41,563 nucleotides of DNA from Tardiphaga sp. (GTDB lineage: Bacteria; Pseudomonadota; Alphaproteobacteria; Rhizobiales; Xanthobacteraceae): the NCBI RefSeq assembly GCF_028290785.1, contig NZ_JAQGJD010000381.1:1-41563 (forward strand), written 5' to 3'. The notes beneath the pieces are model-generated. The model did no database searches, was not told the origin of the DNA, and saw only the letters and a list, made by a program, of their open reading frames with translations. Made by a program: the position numbers and the translations under genes. Below are positions 27,219 through 33,762 of this stretch, piece by piece. The first letter of the stretch is position 1; each line of letters opens with the position of its first letter.

Positions 27219-27971
27219 TCAGCCCACCCGCATCGCGGTCTCGAATTTGTTGCCGAAGTCGGCGAGCTCGTCCGCGCTGAGATCGCTGACCGCCCAGTAG
27301 CTCAGCCCGCGCGCGCTCCAGCGCCGGATGTTGAAGCCCTGCACCGTCTCGATGGTGGCTGTACGTGGCTCGACATTGGCCGTCTGGGCGACGAACAGAT
27401 TGATCACGTGGGTGCGGCGCCGGTAGACGATGGCGCCGATGGCGCGCCCATCGATGGTGTCGAGCCGCCCGCCGATCAGCGTGAAGCCCTGCGCCGTCAG
27501 ATCGACCACCGGCGGCGCCACGTCGAGCCGGCCGTTGAACCACGGCTTTACCGTGTGCTGATCGGTCGACAGCACGTCGGTCAGGTGTCCCGCCTGCAGC
27601 GAGCGCAGGTGCGCCGAGACGACGTCAGACATGATGCGCTGCTCATCGGCACGACGCAGCACGATCGCGACAACGCCAGTGGCGGCCAGCGCCGAAACCG
27701 CCGACCCCATCGCGAAACCTTTCAACACGGCACGCCGGCTGGGCGTATGGGTGGACGGCAAAGCCGCCTCGACACGCTGCCGCAGATGCGCCGGCGCGGT
27801 GAAGTGAAGGTCGCTGTCGGCCATCGCCTGGCCCATTGCGCGATAGTCCTTCAGCAGCGCGGCGCAGCGCGGGCAGCCCGCGATATGCTCCTCGACCTCG
27901 CGGGCATGGCCGGCGTCGAGTTCGCCGTCGAGCAACGCGTGCAGCAGGATTTCCGCCTCGTCGCAGGTCAT
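27219..27971 (-). CDS. Zinc-finger anti-sigma factor, membrane anchored
   Basis: A 250-residue protein. The N-terminus (MTCDEAEILLHALLDGELDAGHAREVEEHIAGCPRC, written across residues 1-36) is a ZAS zinc-binding anti-sigma domain with the H-x3-C-x2-C motif (HIAGCPRC). A single membrane helix follows at about residues 100-117 (MGSAVSALAATGVVAIVL), and the C-terminal about 130 residues are outside the cytoplasm. The ATG at 27969-27971 overlaps the sigma factor stop (ATGA), a typical sigma/anti-sigma pairing. The anti-sigma binds its ECF partner and releases it upon a signal that the outer domain may detect. The outer domain resembles periplasmic anti-sigma sensor regions with no clear ligand site. 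An in-frame extension to 27998 is rejected because of the overlap. Confidence 0.9.
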   Translation of the reverse strand: MTCDEAEILLHALLDGELDAGHAREVEEHIAGCPRCAALLKDYRAMGQAMADSDLHFTAPAHLRQRVEAALPSTHTPSRRAVLKGFAMGSAVSALAATGVVAIVLRRADEQRIMSDVVSAHLRSLQAGHLTDVLSTDQHTVKPWFNGRLDVAPPVVDLTAQGFTLIGGRLDTIDGRAIGAIVYRRRTHVINLFVAQTANVEPRTATIETVQGFNIRRWSARGLSYWAVSDLSADELADFGNKFETAMRVG

Positions 27972-28531
27972 TTCGAATGCTCCTCTTCGGCCATCCACGC
28001 GGCCCGCAGCATGGCCCGCGCCCGCGCCAGGCGCGACATCACGGTGCCTACGGGCGCACCGACGATCTCGGCGATCTCGCGGTAGGACAGGTTCTGGATT
28101 TCACGCAGCACGAGGGTTTCCCGGAACGGCTCGGCGAGGGCATCGACCAGGCGCCGGATCGCCGTGGCATCGCGTCGCTGCAGCAACTGGGCCTCGGGCG
28201 ACGCCTGGGTCTCGTGCCAGATCGGAGCAACGTCATCCGCCTGGCCTGCGGAATCGTCGATTGTTGAAACGGGTGAATTCACACGACGTGCAAACTCGGC
28301 GTGGCAGACATTGCGCAGAATCGAAAACAGCCATGGCTTCATCGCCGCGCCGCGGTAGCTGTCGAAATGCTTCAGCGCGCGCAGGTAGCATTCCTGTACG
28401 GCGTCCTCGGCATCGCTTTGGTCGCGCAGCAGGTAGCGCGCCAGCGTGTAGACGTCATCGAGATAGGGCAGCGCGGCGTCGCGAAACCGCCGCGTCCTCT
28501 CGGGATCTTCGTCTGGCGCATGCGACGGCAT
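27968..28531 (-). CDS. ECF-family RNA polymerase sigma factor
   Basis: A 187-residue sigma-70 family ECF sigma factor. Region 2 is visible as LARYLLRDQSDAEDAVQECYLRALKHFDSYRG with WLFSILRN, and region 4 as LAEPFRETLVLREIQNLSYREIAEIVGAPVGTVMSRLARAR. The start is placed at the ATG at 28529-28531 (MPSHAPDEDPER), nine bases after an AGAGG ribosome-binding site; the longer frame to 28618 adds an unlikely N-terminus. It sits between a cupredoxin gene and its anti-sigma gene on the same strand. Known members of such clusters respond to redox or metal stress, but the signal here is not shown. This is not EcfG, which is usually next to phyR/nepR. Confidence 0.93.
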   Translation of the reverse strand: MPSHAPDEDPERTRRFRDAALPYLDDVYTLARYLLRDQSDAEDAVQECYLRALKHFDSYRGAAMKPWLFSILRNVCHAEFARRVNSPVSTIDDSAGQADDVAPIWHETQASPEAQLLQRRDATAIRRLVDALAEPFRETLVLREIQNLSYREIAEIVGAPVGTVMSRLARARAMLRAAWMAEEEHSK

Positions 28532-28610
28532 CGACGAGCCTCTGGTGACCGACGTCCGGCGGCTGGCGGGCCAACTGCCGGACATCGCTGTGATGCCTTG
28601 GTTTCGGTCG

Positions 28611-28940
28611 CTACTCAACCTTGATCATCCCCGTCATGTGCGGATGCAGCGAGCAAAAATATTTGTAGTCGCCCGCTGCCGTGAAGGTGAACGCAAAGCT
28701 GTCGTCGGTATCGAGCGCCTTTGACTTGAACTTGCCGGCCGAGACCACGGTATGCGGGATGTCGTCCTGGTTTTTCCAGGTCACGGTGGTGCCCACCTTG
28801 ACCTTCAGTTCGGCCGGCGAGAACGTGAAATTGTCGATCGTCACGGTGACGTCTTCGCAGCGCGCCGCCGTGATCTGTGACGCCATCACTGCCGCCATGG
28901 CGAGCCGGACGCCGATCGTGCGCAGGGAGTTCAACATCAT
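28611..28940 (-). CDS. Small cupredoxin (type 1 copper protein)
   Basis: A 109-residue protein with a signal peptide (MMLNSLRTIG... to about residue 27) and a plastocyanin/amicyanin-like copper domain. The expected type 1 copper ligands are all visible: His63 in DDIPHTVV, Cys96, His99 and Met102 in FCSLHPHM. The first start is the ATG at 28938-28940, with an adjacent ATG next to it, and a GAGGA ribosome-binding site about 10 bp upstream. It lies 11 bp downstream of the metallophosphoesterase gene on the same strand and upstream of the sigma factor, so it is likely part of one transcript. It should be a periplasmic electron carrier or copper sensor; no redox partner is encoded nearby. Confidence 0.9.
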   Translation of the reverse strand: MMLNSLRTIGVRLAMAAVMASQITAARCEDVTVTIDNFTFSPAELKVKVGTTVTWKNQDDIPHTVVSAGKFKSKALDTDDSFAFTFTAAGDYKYFCSLHPHMTGMIKVE

Positions 28941-28951
28941 GAGTGGTGTCC

Positions 28952-29902
28952 TCAGCCCTGCAACGGGGTGTCGATGATGGCGAGGCTCTCGGTACCTGGC
29001 TTGAACACGATGCTGGCGGTGCCGAGCAGCGTGCGCAACTTGTCGTCCGCGACCTTCATCGGGCCGGGTGAGGGCGCGGTGCCCGGCGCTGGCTGCGGAA
29101 ACGCGGTGGAGCGCGCGGTGTGAAAGGTGACGTTGCCCTCGACCTTCTGCATCACCTGGTGGATATGACCGTTCAGCACGGTGACCGAACCAAATCCCTT
29201 CATCATATCCAGTGCGCGGGCGCCATCTTCGGTGCCCCAGCCCCAGGTCGGATACACCGACCACAGCGGGATATGCGCGAACACCACGATCGGCATCGAT
29301 TTCGAGCGGCCGCGCAGATCGTCCTCCAGCCAGGCCAACTGTTCGGCGCCGAGATTGCCGAGTCCACCGGCCTTGAGGTCGACCACGTTGACGAGGCCGA
29401 TGAAGTGCACGCCGCTGGCGTCGAAGGAGTACCAGCCGGCGCCCTTGCTGCCGCGGCCGTAGCGCTCCCTGTAGAGCTTCACTTCCTCGTCGATCATGTC
29501 GTGTTCGCCGGGCACATAATGCACGTCGAGCCGGGCCTGCGAGATGATGCGGTCGGCATCGTCGAATTCGGAGGCCTTCGAGAGATGGCTGATATCGCCG
29601 GTATGGATCATGAAGGACGGCTTGACCGGGATCGCCTTGATGCGGCCGATCGCCTCTTCCAGCGTCCCCAGCGCATTGGGATTGGCGGGCTTGTCGAAGC
29701 CGACATGGCTGTCGCTGATCTGCAGGAAGGTCAGCCCGGCGGGCTCTGCCGCCTGGGCCGAACCGACCAGGCCCAGCGAACGCGGCACGCCGCCGGAAAT
29801 GGTCCACAGCACGCCGGTGCCGGCCCAGGTCATGCACTCCAGCACCTTGCGGCGGCTCAGGCGGGGGTCGTCGTCATGATGGTCGTGATCGAATGCACTC
29901 AT
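28952..29902 (-). CDS. Tat-exported metallophosphoesterase
   Basis: A 316-residue calcineurin-like metallophosphoesterase. The N-terminus carries a twin-arginine signal (SRRKVLECMTWAG) after a His/Asp-rich stretch (DHDHHDDD), so it is probably exported folded, with metal bound. Metal-site motifs are D64-x-H66 (SDSHVGF), GD103ISH, GEH134D in place of the usual GNH(D/E), AHIPLW and NGHIHQV. The Asn-to-Glu change in the third motif is unusual for this fold and may alter metal choice. The substrate is unknown. An 8-nt-spaced GGGAGAT ribosome-binding site supports the ATG. First gene of the metallophosphoesterase/cupredoxin/sigma/anti-sigma operon. Confidence 0.9.
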   Translation of the reverse strand: MSAFDHDHHDDDPRLSRRKVLECMTWAGTGVLWTISGGVPRSLGLVGSAQAAEPAGLTFLQISDSHVGFDKPANPNALGTLEEAIGRIKAIPVKPSFMIHTGDISHLSKASEFDDADRIISQARLDVHYVPGEHDMIDEEVKLYRERYGRGSKGAGWYSFDASGVHFIGLVNVVDLKAGGLGNLGAEQLAWLEDDLRGRSKSMPIVVFAHIPLWSVYPTWGWGTEDGARALDMMKGFGSVTVLNGHIHQVMQKVEGNVTFHTARSTAFPQPAPGTAPSPGPMKVADDKLRTLLGTASIVFKPGTESLAIIDTPLQG

Positions 29903-29941
29903 CGCAATCTCCCTGCACCCTGCATTGGGTGACGGGGACTG

Positions 29942-29968
29942 GATCGGGCCAAGCGGCGGTTTATTCCC
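29942..29968 (-). promoter_or_regulatory. Candidate ECF-type promoter of the metallophosphoesterase operon
   Basis: On the minus strand GGGAATAA (29968-29961) is followed after 14 nt by CGATC (29946-29942), about 40 bp before the start at 29902. GGAATAA-like -35 and CG-rich -10 elements are typical of ECF sigma promoters, so the operon may be autoregulated. The match is short and unproven. Confidence 0.3.
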
Positions 29969-29979
29969 GGATTTGGCGC

Positions 29980-31599
29980 TTATCGCGAATCCGTGATGAT
30001 CATCGATGCGCCCTTTTCCGCGATCATCGCGGTGGGCGTGTTGGTATTGCCCGACGTGATGGTCGGCATCACCGAGGCATCGACGACGCGTAGCCCGGCA
30101 ATTCCGTAAAATCGCAGCCGCTCATCGACCACCGCCATCGGGTCGGAGGCCGTGCCCATCTTGGCCGTACCGACCGGATGGAAAATCGTGGTGCCGATAT
30201 CGCCGGCCGCCTTCGCGAGCGACACCGCGTCGTCGCCGACCGATGGCCCCGGCAAATATTCCTCCGGGTGATAGGCGGCCAGCGCCTGCTGCTGCATCAG
30301 TTTTCGCGTGGTGCGGATCGCATCGGCGGCAACCTGGCGGTCCTCATCGGTGGATAGATAATGCGGCGCGATTTCGGGGGCTTCCTCCGGCTTTCCTGAG
30401 CGTGTGCGGATCGTGCCGCGCGAGGTCGGCTGCAGGTTGCAGGCGCTGACGGTGATGGCCGGGAAGCGGTGCAGCGGATCGCCGAACTTGTCGAGCGACA
30501 GCGGCTGCACGTGAAACTGGATGTTGGCGCGTTCGCGATGCGGGTCCGAGCGGGTGAAGATGCCCAGTTGCGACGGCGCCATGGTCAGCGGCCCCCTGCG
30601 GCGCAATGCGTAGTCGATTCCCATCCAGCCCCGCCGCAGTAGCGAGTGATAGGTCTCGTTCAGCGTGCGCACGCCGGACACCTTATAGATCGCGCGCTGC
30701 TGCAGGTGGTCCTGCAGGTTGCGGCCGACGCCCGGGCGGTCCAGCGTGACGTCGATGCCGGCCTGCGCCAGCCACTCCGCCGGACCGATGCCGGAACGCT
30801 GCAGCAGATGCGGCGAGCCGATGGCGCCGGCGCACAGCACGACTTCCCCCCTAGCGCGCGCTTCGACAACCTCACCGTTCTGCGAAAAGCGCACGCCGAC
30901 GGCGCGGCCTTGCTCGATGATCAGGCGATCGACCATCACGTTGGTTTCGAGCCGCAGGTTGGCGCGGTGCAGCACCGGCTTCAGAAAGCCGCGCGCGGAC
31001 GACCAGCGCCGGCCGCGCTTCTGGTTGACGTGGAAATAGCCGATGCCCTCGTTGTCGCCGGTGTTGAAATCATCGGTCCGGCGGATGCCCATTTCGGCGG
31101 CGGCATCGCCGACCGCGTCGAGCACCGGCCACGACAGCCGTGGCGCCTCGATGCGCCAGCCGCCGCTGCTGCCGTGATGCTCGCTGGCGCCGAGGAAATG
31201 ATCTTCCAGGTTCTTGAAGGCCGGCAGCACGTCGTCATAGCCCCAGCCGGCTAGGCCGAGCTGGCGCCAGTGGTCGTAGTCGGCGGCCTGGCCGCGCATC
31301 GAGATCATGGCGTTGATGGCCGAGGAGCCGCCGATCACCTTGCCGCGCGGGTAGGCCAGTGAACGACCGTTGAGGCCGGGCTCCGGTTCGGTGCGGAACA
31401 TCCAGTCGGAACGCGGATTGCCGATCGCGAACAGGTAGCCGACCGGGATGTGAAACCAGATCCAGTTGTCATTGCCGCCGGCTTCCAGCAGCAGTACGCG
31501 CTTGCCGGAATCGGCAGACAACCGGTTGGCGACGATGCAGCCCGCAGTGCCGGCGCCCACCACGATATAGTCGAAATCCCCCTCGAGCCGTGTCGCCAT
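29980..31599 (-). CDS. GMC-family oxidoreductase (choline dehydrogenase-like)
   Basis: A 539-residue FAD-linked GMC oxidoreductase. The N-terminal FAD motif is DYIVVGAGTAGCIVANRLS, the GMC signature 1 appears as GGSSAINAMISMRGQAADYDHW, and the second signature lies near CAGAIGSPHLLQRSGIGP. The C-terminal active-site region has FHPVGTAKMG with its catalytic His and SGNTNTPTAMIAEKGA. It should oxidise an alcohol; the substrate cannot be told from sequence, and the betaine aldehyde dehydrogenase expected for choline use is not nearby. The start is the ATG at 31599 with GGTGGAAC just before. Despite sharing a strand with the metallophosphoesterase operon, a 77-bp gap and a possible promoter separate them. 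No signal peptide is visible. Confidence 0.92.
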   Translation of the reverse strand: MATRLEGDFDYIVVGAGTAGCIVANRLSADSGKRVLLLEAGGNDNWIWFHIPVGYLFAIGNPRSDWMFRTEPEPGLNGRSLAYPRGKVIGGSSAINAMISMRGQAADYDHWRQLGLAGWGYDDVLPAFKNLEDHFLGASEHHGSSGGWRIEAPRLSWPVLDAVGDAAAEMGIRRTDDFNTGDNEGIGYFHVNQKRGRRWSSARGFLKPVLHRANLRLETNVMVDRLIIEQGRAVGVRFSQNGEVVEARARGEVVLCAGAIGSPHLLQRSGIGPAEWLAQAGIDVTLDRPGVGRNLQDHLQQRAIYKVSGVRTLNETYHSLLRRGWMGIDYALRRRGPLTMAPSQLGIFTRSDPHRERANIQFHVQPLSLDKFGDPLHRFPAITVSACNLQPTSRGTIRTRSGKPEEAPEIAPHYLSTDEDRQVAADAIRTTRKLMQQQALAAYHPEEYLPGPSVGDDAVSLAKAAGDIGTTIFHPVGTAKMGTASDPMAVVDERLRFYGIAGLRVVDASVMPTITSGNTNTPTAMIAEKGASMIITDSR

Positions 31600-31760
31600 C
31601 GTTCCACCGCCTTATTCGCGGTCTCAACGCCGCGCCGCAACGCTCTAGCGGCGCGGCGGCGCGCTGTACAGCCATGGCCGCCCGGTTGGGCGGCTGGCAC
31701 GCGGCGTGCTAGACAGAAGCCACCATCCATCCACCATTCCCCACCATTCGAGACTGATCC

Positions 31761-32930
31761 ATGCCCATCATCAATCGCGTCGCCGATCTGCAACCGGACA
31801 TTCAGGCCTGGCGCCGGGACCTGCATGCCCATCCGGAGGTGATGTATGACGTGCACCGCACCGCGGCCTTCGTGGCGGAACAGTTGCGCGCGTTCGGTTG
31901 CGACGAGGTTGCGACAGGGCTGGGGCAGACCGGCGTGGTCGGCGTCATCAAGGGCCGCAAGCCGGGCGGCAACGGCGGCGTGATCGGCCTGCGCGCCGAC
32001 ATGGACGCGCTGCCCATCGAAGAGGCGACCAACCTGCCATATGCCTCGAAAACCCCCGGTAAGATGCACGCCTGCGGCCATGACGGCCACACCGCGATGC
32101 TGCTCGGCGCCGCGCAATATCTCGCCGAGACCCGCAATTTCGCTGGCGACGCCGTGGTGATTTTCCAGCCGGCCGAGGAGGGCGGCGCCGGCGCGCTCGC
32201 CATGATCAATGACGGCCTGATGGATCGCTTCAAGATCGAGCAGGTCTACGGCATGCACAACGGCCCCGGCATCCCGGTCGGCTCGTTCGCGATCCGGCAG
32301 GGCCCGATCATGGCGGCGATGGACCGCATCAGCATCCAGATCGAAGGCGTCGGCGGCCACGCCGCTTATCCGCACAAAACCATCGATCCGGTCCTGGCCG
32401 GGTCGCAACTGGTGGTGGCGCTGCAGGGAATCGTGTCGCGCTCCGTCAATCCGCTGGAATCCGCGGTGCTGTCGATGTGCGAGTTCCATGCCGGCCACGC
32501 CAGCAATGTCATCCCGGCCTCCGCCGAATTGAAGGGCACCGTACGCTCGCTGAAGGCCGAGGTGCGCGACCTGATGGAGAAGCGCATGAACGAGGTCTGC
32601 GCCGGTGTCGCCCAGCAGACCGGCGCCAAGATCACGCTCGATTACGACCGCGGCTACCCGGTCGTGGTCAACCACCCCGCGCAGACCGAACTGGCGGTAC
32701 GCGTCGCCGGCGAGATCGCAGGCGCGACCAACGTCAACACCGACATGATCCCGATCATGGGGGCCGAGGATTTTGCCTATATGCTGGAAGCGCGTCCCGG
32801 CGCTTTCATTTTCTGCGGCAACGGCGACAGCGCCGGACTGCATCACCCCGCCTATAACTTCAACGACGACGCCATCGTGTTCGGCACGTCCTACTGGGTG
32901 AAGCTCGTGGAGACCACGCTGGCGGCCTGA
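31761..32930 (+). CDS. M20-family amidohydrolase (hippurate hydrolase-like)
   Basis: A 389-residue M20D amidohydrolase similar to hippurate hydrolase/N-acyl-amino acid hydrolase. Metal-site and catalytic blocks are visible: LHAHPEVMYD, GLRADMDALPIEE, MHACGHDGHTAMLLGAA, FQPAEEGGAGA, and GAEDFAYML near the C-terminus. The lid domain contains GVGGHAAYPHKTIDPV. It cleaves amide bonds of N-acyl amino acids, exact substrate unknown. The gene is divergent from the GMC oxidoreductase across 161 bp, which must hold both promoters, though none stood out. Cytoplasmic; no signal peptide. It ends about 130 bp before the DUF892 gene, which has its own promoter. Confidence 0.94.
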   Translation: MPIINRVADLQPDIQAWRRDLHAHPEVMYDVHRTAAFVAEQLRAFGCDEVATGLGQTGVVGVIKGRKPGGNGGVIGLRADMDALPIEEATNLPYASKTPGKMHACGHDGHTAMLLGAAQYLAETRNFAGDAVVIFQPAEEGGAGALAMINDGLMDRFKIEQVYGMHNGPGIPVGSFAIRQGPIMAAMDRISIQIEGVGGHAAYPHKTIDPVLAGSQLVVALQGIVSRSVNPLESAVLSMCEFHAGHASNVIPASAELKGTVRSLKAEVRDLMEKRMNEVCAGVAQQTGAKITLDYDRGYPVVVNHPAQTELAVRVAGEIAGATNVNTDMIPIMGAEDFAYMLEARPGAFIFCGNGDSAGLHHPAYNFNDDAIVFGTSYWVKLVETTLAA

Positions 32931-32997
32931 GAACCAGCGCATCTGTCCGTGCGGCGACTCTGCGGAGTCGATATTTCCGGTTGCTATCACAAGACCG

Positions 32998-33022
32998 GGA
33001 ACAAGGTTTGGCACATCACGTT
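32998..33022 (+). promoter_or_regulatory. EcfG-type general stress response promoter of the DUF892 gene
   Basis: GGAAC (32998-33002), a 16-nt spacer and CGTT (33019-33022) give an exact EcfG consensus about 40 bp upstream of the ATG at 33064, in the right direction. It has the same spacing as the hpnP promoter. DUF892/YciF proteins are common members of the general stress regulon, which fits. Confidence 0.88.
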
Positions 33023-33063
33023 GGAGGAGCGGGAAACAACCCCTACCTTCAACGGAGTGTGTC

Positions 33064-33561
33064 ATGGCTACCAAGGATAAAGACCTCAACGACCTCTTTC
33101 TCGATACGCTCAAGGACATCTACTTCGCCGAGAAGCAGATCCTGAAGGCGCTGCCGAAGATGGCGAAGGCCGCCACTTCCGACAAGCTGCGCGCCGCGTT
33201 CGAGAAGCATGGAGGCGAAACCGAAGGTCAGGTCGAACGCCTCGAGCAGATTTTCGAATTGCTCGGCAAGCCGGCGCGCGGCAAGACCTGCGATGCCATC
33301 ATGGGCATCCTCGACGAGGGCAAGGAAATCATGGACGAGTACAAGGGCACCAACGCGCTGGACGCCGGACTGCTCGCCGCGGCGCAGGCCGTGGAACACT
33401 ATGAGATCTCGCGCTACGGCACGCTGAAGACCTGGGCCAACGAACTCGGCATGAAGGACGCGGTGCGCTTGCTTGACGAGACGCTGAAGCAGGAAAAGAC
33501 CACCGACGAGTCGCTGACGAAACTGGCGGAGACCGCCGTTAATCTGGCCGCGGCGGCCTAA
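33064..33561 (+). CDS. DUF892/YciF-like ferritin-fold stress protein
   Basis: A 165-residue all-helical protein of the YciE/YciF (DUF892) family, related to ferritin-like diiron proteins. Family hallmarks are LFLDTLKDIYFAEKQILKALPKMA at the N-terminus, EKHGGETEGQVERLEQIFE, and AAAQAVEHYEISRYGTLKTWA, which carry Glu and His residues positioned for a dimetal site. Function is not firmly known; members are induced by osmotic, oxidative and stationary stress. A GGAG ribosome-binding site lies just upstream of the ATG, and an EcfG promoter about 40 bp away indicates general stress control. It converges with gcvP across 201 bp, filled by a palindromic element. Confidence 0.92.
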   Translation: MATKDKDLNDLFLDTLKDIYFAEKQILKALPKMAKAATSDKLRAAFEKHGGETEGQVERLEQIFELLGKPARGKTCDAIMGILDEGKEIMDEYKGTNALDAGLLAAAQAVEHYEISRYGTLKTWANELGMKDAVRLLDETLKQEKTTDESLTKLAETAVNLAAAA

Positions 33562-33623
33562 GGCTGAAGTCGGGATATGGCGTCGCTGATTCGAAGTCAG
33601 CGGCACGGCTCCGATCTCTCCGC

Positions 33624-33742
33624 GTCGTCCCCGCGAAAGCGGGGACCCATAACCGCTGTAGATTCTAAAAGAACGCTGTGGATTCCACAGCGTTCTTTCC
33701 TCTGAGACGGAGGGTATGGGTCCCCGCGTTCGCGGGGATGAC
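33624..33742. repeat. Nested palindromic repeat between DUF892 gene and gcvP
   Basis: The outer arms are GTCGTCCCCGCGAAAGCG plus GGGACCCATA (33624-33651) and its near-perfect reverse complement at 33715-33742 (two mismatches in 28). Inside lies a second perfect inverted repeat with 15-bp arms, 33668-33682 and 33684-33698, around a single T. It lies between two convergent genes, so it may end both transcripts, and it looks like a dispersed intergenic repeat. Confidence 0.8.
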
Positions 33743-33762
33743 TCGGGGAGAGGCCTGCGCTA

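Noticed and set aside
27968-28531. The ECF sigma factor as EcfG itself
   Set aside because: EcfG is usually next to nepR and phyR; this one has a zinc-finger membrane anti-sigma and a cupredoxin gene as neighbours, and there is no EcfG-type motif in front of the operon.
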